Assembly (NCBI RefSeq): GCF_014042355.1
Contig: NZ_JACEZU010000001.1
Location: forward strand, 620,001 to 684,000
Length of the DNA: 64,000 nucleotides
Direction: 5' to 3'
From: Rugamonas apoptosis
GTDB taxonomy: Bacteria > Pseudomonadota > Gammaproteobacteria > Burkholderiales > Burkholderiaceae_D
In this document: in pieces, positions 37,792-51,463 of the stretch
How the letters are laid out: every line of letters begins with the position of its first letter
Position numbering within the stretch: the stretch's first letter is position 1
The notes under the pieces: model-generated
What the model was told of the DNA's origin: nothing
The model's database searches: none
The model's input: the letters and a program-made list of their open reading frames with translations, nothing else
Program-made: the position numbers and the translations under genes

Positions 37792-38526
37792 ATGGCCCGA
37801 CTGCCCCGCCTCATCATTCCCAACCAGCCGCACCACGTCATCCAGCGCGGCAACAATGGCCAGCCCGTGTTCCAGGACACGGCCGATTACCTGGCTTTCC
37901 TCGGCTGGCTGCGCACGGCCGCCCGCAACTACCAGGTCGCCATCCACGCCTACGTGCTCATGCCCAACCACGTGCACCTGCTCGCCACGCCCTCCGACGC
38001 GGAGGGCCTGGGCCAGATGATGCAATGGATAGGCCGTTACTACGTGCCCTACTTCAACCAGAAATACGGCCGCAGCGGCACGCTATGGAATGGCCGTTAC
38101 AAGACCTCCGTGGTGGACGCCGACCATTTCTTCATGCAATGCAGCCGCTACATCGAGTTCAACCCGGTGCGGGCCGGGCTGGCGGCGGCCGCCGCCGACT
38201 ATCCCTGGTCCAGCTACGCCCACCACGCGGGCCAGCTGGTGGACGCGCTGATCACGGATCATCCGCAATATTGGGAGTTGGGCAACACACCATTCCAGCG
38301 CGAAGCGGCCTATATCGCGCTGGGCGAGACGGCACTCACGGCGGAGCAGATCGACACCATCGACCGGGCCGTGCTCAAGGGCTGGCCGCTGGGTTCGGAC
38401 CAGTACAAGCGCGAGCTGGAGCACAAGATGAAGCGCCAGGTCTTGCCCGCCAAGCGGGGGCGGCCGTTCAAGAAGCCGGCGCCGGCAGAGAACGGCGTGG
38501 CGGAGCCGTCCGAGCCGGTCAACTGA
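37792..38526 (+). CDS. REP-associated tyrosine transposase (RAYT, Y1_Tnp)
   Basis: 244-residue single-domain HUH nuclease. The N-terminus is LPRLIIPNQPHHVIQRGNNG. The metal-binding HUH motif is MPNHVHLLATP (His60, His62), and the catalytic Tyr is about residue 120 in SRYIEFNPVRAG. WNGRYKTSVV also matches the family. These enzymes process REP sequences rather than transposing themselves like IS200. Repeats of one sequence class lie on both sides. It converges with the GNAT gene with an 8-base overlap. Confidence 0.92.
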   Translation: MARLPRLIIPNQPHHVIQRGNNGQPVFQDTADYLAFLGWLRTAARNYQVAIHAYVLMPNHVHLLATPSDAEGLGQMMQWIGRYYVPYFNQKYGRSGTLWNGRYKTSVVDADHFFMQCSRYIEFNPVRAGLAAAAADYPWSSYAHHAGQLVDALITDHPQYWELGNTPFQREAAYIALGETALTAEQIDTIDRAVLKGWPLGSDQYKRELEHKMKRQVLPAKRGRPFKKPAPAENGVAEPSEPVN

Positions 38527-38977
38527 ACGCGAGATTCTTCTGCATGAATACGCTTAAGGGATCATCCGCGTAGGTGCCGAAGCGAGCGCAGCGTTCGTAG
38601 CCGCAGCGAGCGTACAAGCCCAGCGCTTGCGGCTGATAGGGGCCGCTTTCCAGTTTCAGTACCGTGCATGCGGACGCGATGGCCGCATCCTCCAGGGTCC
38701 GCACGATCTTTTTCGCCAGCCCTGAGCCGCGTTGCTGGGGGCGTACGTAGATGCGCTTGAGCTCGCCATATTCCGCGCCCAGCACCACGGCCCCGCAACC
38801 CACGGCTTGCCCTGCTTCGTCCCGGGCCATGACGAACAGCAGGCCCTGTTCCGTGACCGCTGTCAGGTCCAGCGCATGCCGGCTTTCGGGCGGATACAGC
38901 GCGTCCTGGTAGGCATCCAGCTCGGCGACCAGGGCGATGGCATCGGCCTGGTCGGGGGATTCAAAGGAAATACGCAT
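38519..38977 (-). CDS. GNAT-family N-acetyltransferase
   Basis: 152-residue acetyltransferase. The acetyl-CoA loop appears as RPQQRGSGLAKKIVRTLEDA and the C-terminal strand as GLYARCGYERCARFG. Close in type to small GNATs annotated as YjcF- or PhnO-like. The substrate is unknown. Its start lies 10 bases downstream of the XRE-cupin stop, so the two form an operon. The 3' end overlaps the RAYT gene. Confidence 0.9.
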   Translation of the reverse strand: MRISFESPDQADAIALVAELDAYQDALYPPESRHALDLTAVTEQGLLFVMARDEAGQAVGCGAVVLGAEYGELKRIYVRPQQRGSGLAKKIVRTLEDAAIASACTVLKLESGPYQPQALGLYARCGYERCARFGTYADDPLSVFMQKNLAFS

Positions 38978-38986
38978 GTTGTCCCT

Positions 38987-39586
38987 TCAGGAAGTGAGAA
39001 AACCGGTGTTGACCACCACGGCGTAGCGCGCCGCCAGCGCGCTGGTATTCCGATAAACGATGTGCTGGTTCTCCCGCATCGCCAAACAGTCGCCCGCCAG
39101 CAAGCGGTGCTCGTTGCCATCGACAATGACTTCCATGCAGCCCGCCAGCATCCACACCTGCTGCTGGATGCCGACCTCGCGCCGTCCCGCCTCGTAGGTC
39201 ACGGTGGCGCCCGCCGGGAAATCGATCTGGACGATCTGCAGCGGCGAACGGAAATGGGGCGGCGAAATATTGCGCCGCGTGTAGCCGGACTGCGGATCGG
39301 TCCATTGCAACTGCTCGGCTTGCCGCACGAGCGGGCTGGCGTCGGGGCGCGGCGCTTCGAACAGGGAGGCCAGCGTGACGCCCAGGCCGCATGCCAGTTT
39401 GTCCAGCACGACGGCGGTGGGGCTGGTTTCGCCGCGTTCGATCAGCGAAATCATCGAGCGGCTGACGTCGCTCTTCTTTGCCAGCACATCGAGCGACAGG
39501 CCGCGCTCGCCACGCAAGGCGCGCAGGCGATCCGCGATGCGCTGGTTGATGTCTGGTGGCGGCGGTGGGTAAGCAGGATCTTTCAT
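38987..39586 (-). CDS. XRE-family regulator with C-terminal cupin domain
   Basis: 199 residues from ATG 39586 (ATG 39607 is an alternative, adding seven residues). The N-terminal HTH (about 15-70) reads RLRALRGERGLSLDVLAKKS and SRSMISLIERGETSPT. The C-terminal cupin (about 120-195) includes PAGATVTYEAGRREVGIQQQ and RLLAGDCLAMRENQHIVY. Such regulators often control the adjacent small-molecule enzyme, here the GNAT. The upstream DNA is AT-rich with a loose dyad around 39610-39632 that may be its own operator. Confidence 0.9.
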   Translation of the reverse strand: MKDPAYPPPPPDINQRIADRLRALRGERGLSLDVLAKKSDVSRSMISLIERGETSPTAVVLDKLACGLGVTLASLFEAPRPDASPLVRQAEQLQWTDPQSGYTRRNISPPHFRSPLQIVQIDFPAGATVTYEAGRREVGIQQQVWMLAGCMEVIVDGNEHRLLAGDCLAMRENQHIVYRNTSALAARYAVVVNTGFLTS

Positions 39587-39693
39587 GTTGGAATTTTCGT
39601 CCAGCATATTGGATATGTCAATCGATATTGTTGAACCACACACGGCGGCGCGCCGGAAACGGCGCCCAGCCGCATTTCTTTTATCCTGCACTC

Positions 39694-39756
39694 ACTCTGT
39701 CCCTAATTAAATTTTGCGGCATCATTTAAAAATTTAATTCGACTCCGACCCTAATT
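39694..39756. repeat. REP-like composite repeat upstream of gltB
   Basis: Direct repeats ACTCTGTCCCTAATT and ACTCCGACCCTAATT bracket an AT-rich inverted repeat, AATTAAATTTT / AAAAATTTAATT. The first unit is the reverse complement of the AGGGACAGAGT repeats at 37673-37725, so related copies bound the RAYT, GNAT and XRE genes. Confidence 0.75.
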
Positions 39757-39830
39757 GTTATTGTTGAAGTTTCTGCTGCATTGCACTACTCTAGGGCTTC
39801 GATAGTCCAAATTGCAGCGGAGAACCCCCA

Positions 39831-44555
<4,725 letters not shown>

Positions 44556-44627
44556 GCCAACCAGCACATTACGACCGAGGGCAGGCTCCGGCCTGCCCCC
44601 CGCCAGCACATTATTTGAGGATTTATC

Positions 44628-46091
44628 GTGGGTAAAATCACCGGCTTCATGGAATTCAAGCGTCAGGAAGAGGGCTATCTGCCGCCTGCCGCCCGTCTCA
44701 AGAACTATGCGGAATTCGTCATCCCGCTGACCAACGAGCAAGCCAAGGTCCAGGGCGCGCGCTGCATGGATTGCGGCATCCCGTTCTGCAACAACGGCTG
44801 CCCGGTCAACAACATCATCCCTGACTGGAACGACCTGGTATATCGCGGCAACTACCGCGAAGCGCTGGACGTGCTGCACTCGACCAACAACTTCCCCGAG
44901 TTCACGGGCCGCATCTGCCCCGCGCCCTGCGAATCGGCGTGCACGCTGGGCATCAGCGAAGACCCGGTGGGCATCAAGTCGATCGAGCACAAGATCATCG
45001 ACGAAGGCTGGGAACATGGCTGGGTGGTGCCGCAACCGGCCGCCAAGCAGACCGGCAAGAAAGTGGCCGTGATCGGTTCCGGCCCCGCCGGCCTGGCCGC
45101 CGCGCAGCAACTGGCCCGCGCCGGCCACGCCGTGACCGTGTTCGAGAAGAGCGACCGCGTGGGCGGCCTGCTGCGCTACGGCATCCCTGACTTCAAGATG
45201 GAAAAGTCGCACATCGACCGCCGCATCAAGCAAATGGAAGCGGAAGGCGTCGTGTTCCGCACCAGCGTACTGGTGGGCAAGGACTTCCCCGCCAACGTCA
45301 ACAACTGGGCCAAGGAAACCATTTTCCCGGAAGACCTGGCCAAGGACTTCGACGCCGTGGTGCTGGCCGGCGGCGCCGAGCAGCCGCGTGACCTGCCCGT
45401 GCCGGGCCGCGAACTGAAGGGCGTGCACTTCGCCATGGACTTCCTGCCGTTGCAGAACAAGGTCAACGCGGGCGACAAGGTCAAGGACCAGATCAAGGCC
45501 ACCGGCAAGCACGTGGTGGTGATCGGCGGCGGCGACACCGGTTCCGACTGCGTGGGCACCTCCAACCGCCATGGCGCCGCGTCCGTGGCCCAGTTCGAAC
45601 TGATGCCGATGCCACCCGAGCAGGAAAACAAGCCGCTGGTGTGGCCGTACTGGCCGACCAAGCTGCGCACTTCGTCCTCGCACGACGAAGGTTGCCAGCG
45701 CGACTGGGCCGTGGCCACCAAGCGCCTGGAAGGCAAGGGCGGCAAGGTTGAAAAGCTGATCGCCTGCCGCGTCGAGTGGAAAGACGGCAAGATGACGGAA
45801 GTGCCGAACTCGGAATTCGAAATGAAGGCCGACCTGGTGCTGCTGGCCATGGGCTTCGTGTCGCCCGTGCAGCAAGTGCTGGACGCGTTCGGCGTGGAGA
45901 AGGATGGCCGCGGCAACGCCAAGGCCACCACCGACGGCGATGGCTGCTACCAGACCTCGGTGCCCAAGGTGTTCGCCGCCGGCGACGTGCGCCGTGGCCA
46001 GTCGCTGGTGGTATGGGCTATCCGCGAAGGCCGCCAGTGCGCCCGCGCCGTCGATGAATTCCTGATGGGTTCGTCGGTCCTGCCGCGCTAA
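44628..46091 (+). CDS. gltD: Glutamate synthase (NADPH) small subunit
   Basis: 487-residue beta subunit that carries electrons from NADPH to GltB. The N-terminal cysteine clusters for two [4Fe-4S] centres are present: [17 protein letters not shown] and [13 protein letters not shown]. The FAD site is [18 protein letters not shown] and the NADPH site [18 protein letters not shown]. It starts GTG-G with an upstream GAGGA. A strong terminator follows. Confidence 0.98.
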   Translation: MGKITGFMEFKRQEEGYLPPAARLKNYAEFVIPLTNEQAKVQGARCMDCGIPFCNNGCPVNNIIPDWNDLVYRGNYREALDVLHSTNNFPEFTGRICPAPCESACTLGISEDPVGIKSIEHKIIDEGWEHGWVVPQPAAKQTGKKVAVIGSGPAGLAAAQQLARAGHAVTVFEKSDRVGGLLRYGIPDFKMEKSHIDRRIKQMEAEGVVFRTSVLVGKDFPANVNNWAKETIFPEDLAKDFDAVVLAGGAEQPRDLPVPGRELKGVHFAMDFLPLQNKVNAGDKVKDQIKATGKHVVVIGGGDTGSDCVGTSNRHGAASVAQFELMPMPPEQENKPLVWPYWPTKLRTSSSHDEGCQRDWAVATKRLEGKGGKVEKLIACRVEWKDGKMTEVPNSEFEMKADLVLLAMGFVSPVQQVLDAFGVEKDGRGNAKATTDGDGCYQTSVPKVFAAGDVRRGQSLVVWAIREGRQCARAVDEFLMGSSVLPR

Positions 46092-46112
46092 GCTGCATTA
46101 TCGTTGCACCAG

Positions 46113-46155
46113 GCCGGAAGCCGACGGGTGCCGCACCCGCCGCTTCCGGCTTTTT
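46113..46155 (+). terminator. Rho-independent terminator after gltD
   Basis: 9-base stem GCCGGAAGC / GCTTCCGGC enclosing a second stem CGGGTG / CACCCG, followed by TTTTT. It lies 22 bases past the gltD stop. Confidence 0.92.
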
Positions 46156-46316
46156 GCATTATGATTTGCTGCGTCGCAACAAATTAAACTGGTTTCCAAT
46201 TGTAACTTGCTGACTTTTCGTTCATTAGTGTTGTATTATCTGCCATTTCCCGTCCCGAATCAGGGGCCTGTCAGCAGAGTTGTGTATTTCTGCACTACAA
46301 TACGGCATCCCAAAAA
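46156..46316 (+). promoter_or_regulatory. AT-rich promoter region of the mla operon
   Basis: This gap is markedly AT-richer than its surroundings (for example TTGTATTATCTG near 46227) and sits between the gltD terminator and mlaF. It must hold the mla promoter. Exact boxes are uncertain, and there is no clear Shine-Dalgarno before mlaF. Confidence 0.45.
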
Positions 46317-47132
46317 ATGAGTACCGATGTGCCCAATCTAGTCGAAATCCGCGATTTGCACTTCTCCTATGGCAAGCGGCCCATCCTGTCTGGCCTCCAG
46401 ATGGACTTCCCGCGCGGGAAAGTGGTGGCCGTCATGGGCGGTTCGGGCAGCGGCAAGACCACTGTCCTGCGCCTGATCGGCGGCCAGTTGCGCCCCAAAA
46501 AGGGCCAGGTGACCGTGCACGGCCAGGTGGTGCATCAACTCAAGACCGATGACCTGTATCTGTTGCGCCGCAAAATGGGTATGTTGTTCCAGCATGGCGC
46601 CCTGTTCACGGACTTGACCGTGTTCGAAAACGTGGCCTTCCCCCTGCGCGAGCACACGGATTTGCCGGAAGAACTGATCCGCAACCTGGTGCTGATGAAG
46701 CTGCACGCGGTCGGCTTGCGCAACGCGGCCAAACTGAAGCCGGCCGAGATCTCGGGCGGCATGGCGCGCCGGGTGGCGCTGGCCCGTTCCATCGCGCTGG
46801 ATCCGGAACTGATCATGTACGACGAGCCGTTCGCCGGCCTCGACCCCATCTCCATGGGCGTGACGGCCAACCTGATCCGCAACCTCAATACGGCGCTCGG
46901 TTCCACCACCGTGCTGGTGTCGCACGACGTCAAGGAGTGCTTCGCCATCGCTGATTACGTGTATTTCCTGTCGCAGGGCAAGATCGTGGCCCACGGCACG
47001 CCGGACGACATGATGGTGTCGACCGACCCTTACGTGAAACAGTTCGTCCACGCGGAAGCGGACGGCCCGGTGCCGTTCCACTACCCCGGCAAGTCGCTGG
47101 CCGACGACCTGGGCCTGGGAGAGCGTCCATGA
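46317..47132 (+). CDS. mlaF: Mla phospholipid ABC transporter ATP-binding protein
   Basis: 271-residue ATPase of the MlaFEDB inner-membrane complex that maintains outer-membrane lipid asymmetry. Walker A is GGSGSGKTTVLR, the signature ISGGMARRVALARS, Walker B LIMYDEPFAGLDP and the switch His VLVSHDVKECF. The stop overlaps mlaE (ATGA). Confidence 0.97.
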   Translation: MSTDVPNLVEIRDLHFSYGKRPILSGLQMDFPRGKVVAVMGGSGSGKTTVLRLIGGQLRPKKGQVTVHGQVVHQLKTDDLYLLRRKMGMLFQHGALFTDLTVFENVAFPLREHTDLPEELIRNLVLMKLHAVGLRNAAKLKPAEISGGMARRVALARSIALDPELIMYDEPFAGLDPISMGVTANLIRNLNTALGSTTVLVSHDVKECFAIADYVYFLSQGKIVAHGTPDDMMVSTDPYVKQFVHAEADGPVPFHYPGKSLADDLGLGERP

Positions 47133-47914
47133 TCGGCGAAAACCTGCTGTCCCGCCTGGGCGCCACGGCCCGCGACCAGGTCGCCAGCGTGGGCTACGGC
47201 GCGCGCATGTTCGTGAACATGCTGGGCCTGTCCGCGGGCATGCTCAAGCGGCCCCGCCTGGTGGTCGAGCAACTGCATTTCATCGGCAATTATTCCCTGC
47301 TCATCATCACCCTGTCCGGCCTGTTCGTGGGCATGGTGCTGGGCTTGCAGGGTTATTACACCCTGAACAAATACGGCGCCGAACAGTCGCTGGGCCTGCT
47401 GGTGGCGCTGGGGCTGACGCGCGAACTGGGCCCCGTCATCACGGCCTTGCTGTTCGCCGGCCGCGCCGGCACTTCGCTGACGGCCGAGATCGGCCTGATG
47501 AAGGCGGGCGAGCAACTGTCGGCCATGGAAATGATGGCCGTCAACCCGCTGCAGCGCGTGCTGGCGCCCCGCTTCTGGGCCGGCGTGCTGTCCGTGCCCC
47601 TGCTGGCCTCCATTTTCAGCGCCGTGGGCGTGTTCGGCGGCTATCTGGTGGGCGTGCAGCTGATCGGCGTGGACGATGGCGCGTTCTGGTCGCAGATGCA
47701 GGGCGGGGTCGATATCTGGAAAGACATTTTCAACGGCTTCGTCAAGAGCGTGGTGTTCGGCATCGCCATCACTTTCGTCGCACTGTATCAGGGCTACGAA
47801 TCGCAACCCACGCCGGAAGACGTGGCCCGCGCCACCACCCGTACCGTGGTGCTGTCGTCGCTGGCGATCTGGTGGCTGGACTTCATGCTGACGGCCTTGA
47901 TGTTCAGCAAATAA
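47129..47914 (+). CDS. mlaE: Mla phospholipid transporter permease
   Basis: 261-residue polytopic permease of the MlaE family. The segments LREL/GPVITALLFAGRAGTSLTAE and MKAGEQLSAMEMMAVNP are family signatures. About five membrane helices are apparent. It is translationally coupled to mlaF. Confidence 0.97.
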   Translation: MIGENLLSRLGATARDQVASVGYGARMFVNMLGLSAGMLKRPRLVVEQLHFIGNYSLLIITLSGLFVGMVLGLQGYYTLNKYGAEQSLGLLVALGLTRELGPVITALLFAGRAGTSLTAEIGLMKAGEQLSAMEMMAVNPLQRVLAPRFWAGVLSVPLLASIFSAVGVFGGYLVGVQLIGVDDGAFWSQMQGGVDIWKDIFNGFVKSVVFGIAITFVALYQGYESQPTPEDVARATTRTVVLSSLAIWWLDFMLTALMFSK

Positions 47915-47994
47915 GCGCCGTTTGAGCGCCGGTAAACGCAACACAGTGGCTGGCGGCACGCGCCGCCGCCCGAAAAATTCTTTAGGATGATGTT

Positions 47995-48465
47995 ATGCAA
48001 CGTAAATCTCTGGATGTGTGGGTAGGTCTGTTCATCGTGATCGGCGCGGCGGCGCTGATGTTCCTGGCCCTCAAGGCGGGCAATATGAACTCGCTGTCGT
48101 TCGGCAAGTCCTATACTATCGTGGCCAAGTTCGACAACATCGGCAGCCTGCGTCCCCAGGCGCCCGTCAAGGCGGCCGGCGTGGTGGTGGGCCGGGTGGG
48201 CCAGATCCAGTTCGACGACAAGAGTTACCAGGCGCTGGTCAAGCTGGACATGGACGAAGGCTACAAGTTCCCCAAGGATAGCTCGGCCAAGATCCTGACG
48301 GCCGGCCTGCTGGGCGAGCAGTATGTGGGCATCGAGGCGGGCGGCGACACCAACAACCTGGCCGCCGGCGACAAGATCGCCCGCACCCAGTCGGCCGCCG
48401 TGCTGGAAGACTTGATCAACCAGTTCATCTACAGCAAGGCAGCGGAAGGAAAGGACGCCAAATGA
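47995..48465 (+). CDS. mlaD: Mla MCE-domain substrate-binding protein
   Basis: 156 residues with an N-terminal membrane anchor (VWVGLFIVIGAAALMFLALK). An MCE domain follows (FDNIGSLRPQAPVKAAGVVV, ILTAGLLGEQYVGIEAGGD). It forms the periplasmic hexameric ring on MlaFEDB. It overlaps mlaA by four bases. Confidence 0.96.
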   Translation: MQRKSLDVWVGLFIVIGAAALMFLALKAGNMNSLSFGKSYTIVAKFDNIGSLRPQAPVKAAGVVVGRVGQIQFDDKSYQALVKLDMDEGYKFPKDSSAKILTAGLLGEQYVGIEAGGDTNNLAAGDKIARTQSAAVLEDLINQFIYSKAAEGKDAK

Positions 48466-49292
48466 ATCCCATCCCCGTCAAATGGCGTTCCGTCGCGCTG
48501 ACGCTGGGTGCGGCCGCCGTTCTCAGCGGTTGCGCCGGCCCCAACCCGCGCGACCCGTACGAGAGCTTCAACCGCGCCATGTTCAAGTTCAACGACACGG
48601 TCGACCAGGTGGCCCTGAAACCGGCCGCCACCGCCTACCGCGCCGTGCTGCCGTCGTTCGTGCAGACCGGCATCGACAACTTCTTCGGCAACCTGGCCGA
48701 CGCCTGGAGCGCCGTCAACAACTTGTTGCAAGGCAAGGGTGAGGCCGGCATGTCGGATGTGGCCCGTTTCACGCTGAACTCCAGCTTCGGCTTGCTGGGC
48801 CTGATCGACTTCGCCTCCCAGGCGGGCTTGCCCAAGCACAATGAAGACTTCGGCCAGACGCTCGGCCACTGGGGCGTGCCGTCCGGTCCGTATTTGATGC
48901 TGCCCCTGTTCGGCGCCTCCACCGTGCGCGACACGGCCGCCCTGCCGCTGGACTTCAACGGCGACATCTGGCGCTACAAGGAACCGATCTACCTGCGCAA
49001 CATCGGTACGGCCACCCGTGCCGTGGACCAGCGCGCCAACCTGCTGGACGCTTCCTCGCTGCTGGAAGACGCGGCGCTGGACCGCTATGAATTCGTGCGC
49101 GACGGCTTTTTGCAACGGCGCGAAAGCAAGGTCTACGACGGCGAAGCGCCGCCGCACAAGCCATCCCGGGATGATGACGACGATGGCGTGAAAAAAGTTG
49201 GCGACGAAGAAACTTCCGCGCCCGTGTCATCCGAACCGGCGCCAAAAGAGTTAAACTCCGAGACACCGGCTGCAAAAAAAGACAGCCTGTGA
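48462..49292 (+). CDS. mlaA: Outer-membrane lipoprotein MlaA (VacJ)
   Basis: 276-residue lipoprotein, lipobox VLSGC at about residue 24. The VacJ core is clear: DPYESFNRAMFKFNDTVDQV, SFVQTGIDNFFGNL and LGHWGVPSGPYLMLPLFG. MlaA removes misplaced phospholipids from the outer leaflet and hands them to MlaC. Unlike in E. coli, the gene lies inside the mla operon. The acidic/Ser-rich tail (after about 225) is extra to the core. Confidence 0.96.
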   Translation: MNPIPVKWRSVALTLGAAAVLSGCAGPNPRDPYESFNRAMFKFNDTVDQVALKPAATAYRAVLPSFVQTGIDNFFGNLADAWSAVNNLLQGKGEAGMSDVARFTLNSSFGLLGLIDFASQAGLPKHNEDFGQTLGHWGVPSGPYLMLPLFGASTVRDTAALPLDFNGDIWRYKEPIYLRNIGTATRAVDQRANLLDASSLLEDAALDRYEFVRDGFLQRRESKVYDGEAPPHKPSRDDDDDGVKKVGDEETSAPVSSEPAPKELNSETPAAKKDSL

Positions 49293-49325
49293 CCCCGTCG
49301 AGAACCAAACATAGGTAAGAAAAAC

Positions 49326-50009
49326 ATGAAATACATCAAACAATTGCTTGCCCTGGCAACCTTCGCGCTGGCCGGTTACACCGGCGCCGCCACCGCTGCC
49401 ACCGCCACCACCGCCGGCGCCGCCCCGGCCGCCGTCGAGGCGCCGGATGTGCTCGTCAAACGCATTTCCCAGGACGTGATCGACACGGCCAAGGCCGACA
49501 AGGCGATCCAGGCCGGCGACCAGAAAAAGGTCATGGACCTGGTGGAGTCGAAGATTCTGCCCTACGTGGACTTCCAGCGCATGACGCAACTGGCTTCGGG
49601 CCGCTTCTGGCGCGACGCCACCCCGGACCAGCAGAAAGCCCTGTCGGCCGAGTTCCGCACGCTGCTGATCTATACCTATTCGGGCGCCTTGTCGCAGATC
49701 AAGAATGAAACGGTGGAATTCAAGCCGATGCGCGCCGATCCTTCCGACACGGAAGTGGAAGTGCGTTCCCAGGTCAACGTGCCGCGCGGCGAACCGATTC
49801 CGCTGAACTACCGCGTCGCCAAGTCGCCCGCTAACGGCTGGAAGATCTACGACATCAACGTGCTGGGCGCCTGGCTGGTGGAAACCTACAAGGGTACCTT
49901 CGCCTCCGAGATCAGCAAGGGCGGCATCGACGGCCTGATCAAGGCCTTGTCGGAGAAGAACAAGAAGCTGGCCAACAAGCCGCTCAAGGCCGCTTCCAAC
50001 GCGAAATAA
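49326..50009 (+). CDS. mlaC: Periplasmic phospholipid carrier MlaC
   Basis: 227-residue Ttg2D/MlaC family protein. The signal peptide (MKYIKQLLALATFALAGYTG) is followed by an Ala-rich linker and the conserved core ILPYVDFQRMTQLASGRFW, RTLLIYTYSGAL and INVLGAWLVETYKGTFASEI. It shuttles phospholipid between MlaA and MlaFEDB. Confidence 0.96.
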   Translation: MKYIKQLLALATFALAGYTGAATAATATTAGAAPAAVEAPDVLVKRISQDVIDTAKADKAIQAGDQKKVMDLVESKILPYVDFQRMTQLASGRFWRDATPDQQKALSAEFRTLLIYTYSGALSQIKNETVEFKPMRADPSDTEVEVRSQVNVPRGEPIPLNYRVAKSPANGWKIYDINVLGAWLVETYKGTFASEISKGGIDGLIKALSEKNKKLANKPLKAASNAK

Positions 50010-50023
50010 GACCTAAGACGACC

Positions 50024-50386
50024 ATGGCCGAAACGTTAGACAACCTGCAGTCGCTGTCGTCGCTGACCGTGCTCAACGCCACTGCGGCGCTCGAGCGCGG
50101 GCTGGCGGCCATCCGCGCGGGGCAAAAGGAATTCGACCTGTGCCACGTGCTGACGGTCGATTCGGTGGCCGTGGCCGTCATGCTGGCGTGGCAGCGGGCC
50201 GCGCGCGAGGCCGGCTTCGCGCTGGCGCTGCGCAACCTGCCGCCGGCCCTGCAAAGCCTGACCAAGTTGTACGGCGTGTGCAACCTGTTGTTCCCCGACG
50301 CGGCCCCGGCCGAGTCGCTTCCCCTGGCAGGCGCGTCCGCGTCGGCCACCATCGGCCTGACGGCGGCCGAACTGCATCACCATTGA
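50024..50386 (+). CDS. mlaB: STAS-domain protein MlaB
   Basis: 120-residue STAS domain (VLNATAALERGLAAIRAGQK, CHVLTVDSVAVAVMLAWQRA). It binds MlaF and is needed for transporter activity. Weak conservation is normal for MlaB; operon position makes the call secure. It is followed by a GC hairpin (50414-50432). Confidence 0.88.
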   Translation: MAETLDNLQSLSSLTVLNATAALERGLAAIRAGQKEFDLCHVLTVDSVAVAVMLAWQRAAREAGFALALRNLPPALQSLTKLYGVCNLLFPDAAPAESLPLAGASASATIGLTAAELHHH

Positions 50387-50413
50387 CCCTTTCCCGTCTC
50401 CCCCGAATCGCCC

Positions 50414-50448
50414 GGTCCGGCTCTGCCGGACCAAATTTCCCCTATAAT
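50414..50448 (+). promoter_or_regulatory. Hairpin and -10-like box between mlaB and the ABC exporter
   Basis: Perfect 8-base stem GGTCCGGC-TCT-GCCGGACC at 50414-50432, followed by AAATTT. A consensus-like TATAAT lies at 50443-50448, but no good -35 sits 17 bases before it. The mla unit may end here and a new one start; read-through is also possible. Confidence 0.4.
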
Positions 50449-50554
50449 TGAACGTTGCCGCCGCCAAAACCGTGCCGCGGCGACGAGCACCACCTTCCGC
50501 CAACGAGCATCCCTGCCGTGTCCTTGCGCTGCGGCAACAACTGACAAGTCAAGC

Positions 50555-51463
50555 ATGACAGCTATCCACATCAACCAGGTCCAGAAGCGCTACCAGTCGC
50601 TGCAGGCACTGGGCGGCGTTTCCCTGGCGATCGAGGAGGGCGAGTTCTTCGGCCTGCTGGGTCCAAATGGCGCCGGCAAGACCACCCTGATCTCCATCAT
50701 CGCCGGCCTGATCCGCCCGGATGGGGGCAGCGTCACCATCCACGGCCATGACGTGCAGACGGATTTCCGCGCCGCCCGCCGCAAGCTCGGTGTGGTGCCG
50801 CAGGAACTGGTGTTCGACCCCTTCTTCACGGTGCGCGAGACGCTGCGCTTGCAGTCGGGCTATTTCGGCCTGGCGCGCAACGACGACTGGATCGACGAAG
50901 TGATGTTCAACCTGGACCTGACCAACAAGGCCGACACCAATATGCGCGCGCTGTCGGGCGGCATGAAGCGGCGCGTGCTGGTGGCCCAGGCCCTGGTGCA
51001 CAAGCCGCCCGTGATCGTGCTCGACGAGCCGACGGCCGGGGTCGACGTGGAATTGCGCCAGACGTTGTGGAAATTCATCTCGCGCCTGAACCGCGAAGGC
51101 CACACGGTGGTGCTCACCACCCACTACCTGGAAGAGGCGCAAGCCATGTGCAAGCGGGTGGCCATGCTCAAGGCCGGCAAGATCGTCGCGCTCGACACCA
51201 TGAGCGCCCTGATCCGCCGCATTTCCGGCTCCCAGCTCAACCTGCACCTGAAGGGCGCGCTGCCGCCCCAGTTGCAGCACCTGATCACCCATGCGGAACT
51301 GACCGTGCCGGGCGAATACAACCTGCGCATCAACGATTACGCGGAAGTGGAAACCATCCTGGCGCGCGTGCGCGAAAGCGGCGCCGTGATCGACGAGATG
51401 CAATTGCAGCAAGCCGACCTGGAAGACATCTTCCTGCAAATCATGGAAAAGGGGACCGTATGA
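50555..51463 (+). CDS. ABC transporter ATP-binding protein (YadG-type)
   Basis: 302-residue ATPase of an ABC-2 exporter. Walker A GPNGAGKTTLISIIAGL, signature LSGGMKRRVLVAQALV, Walker B VIVLDEPTAGVDVEL. The C-terminal accessory region is typical of drug/polysaccharide ABC-2 ATPases. It is coupled to the permease by a 4-base overlap. The substrate is unknown; the position beside mla is conserved in Burkholderiales. Confidence 0.94.
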   Translation: MTAIHINQVQKRYQSLQALGGVSLAIEEGEFFGLLGPNGAGKTTLISIIAGLIRPDGGSVTIHGHDVQTDFRAARRKLGVVPQELVFDPFFTVRETLRLQSGYFGLARNDDWIDEVMFNLDLTNKADTNMRALSGGMKRRVLVAQALVHKPPVIVLDEPTAGVDVELRQTLWKFISRLNREGHTVVLTTHYLEEAQAMCKRVAMLKAGKIVALDTMSALIRRISGSQLNLHLKGALPPQLQHLITHAELTVPGEYNLRINDYAEVETILARVRESGAVIDEMQLQQADLEDIFLQIMEKGTV

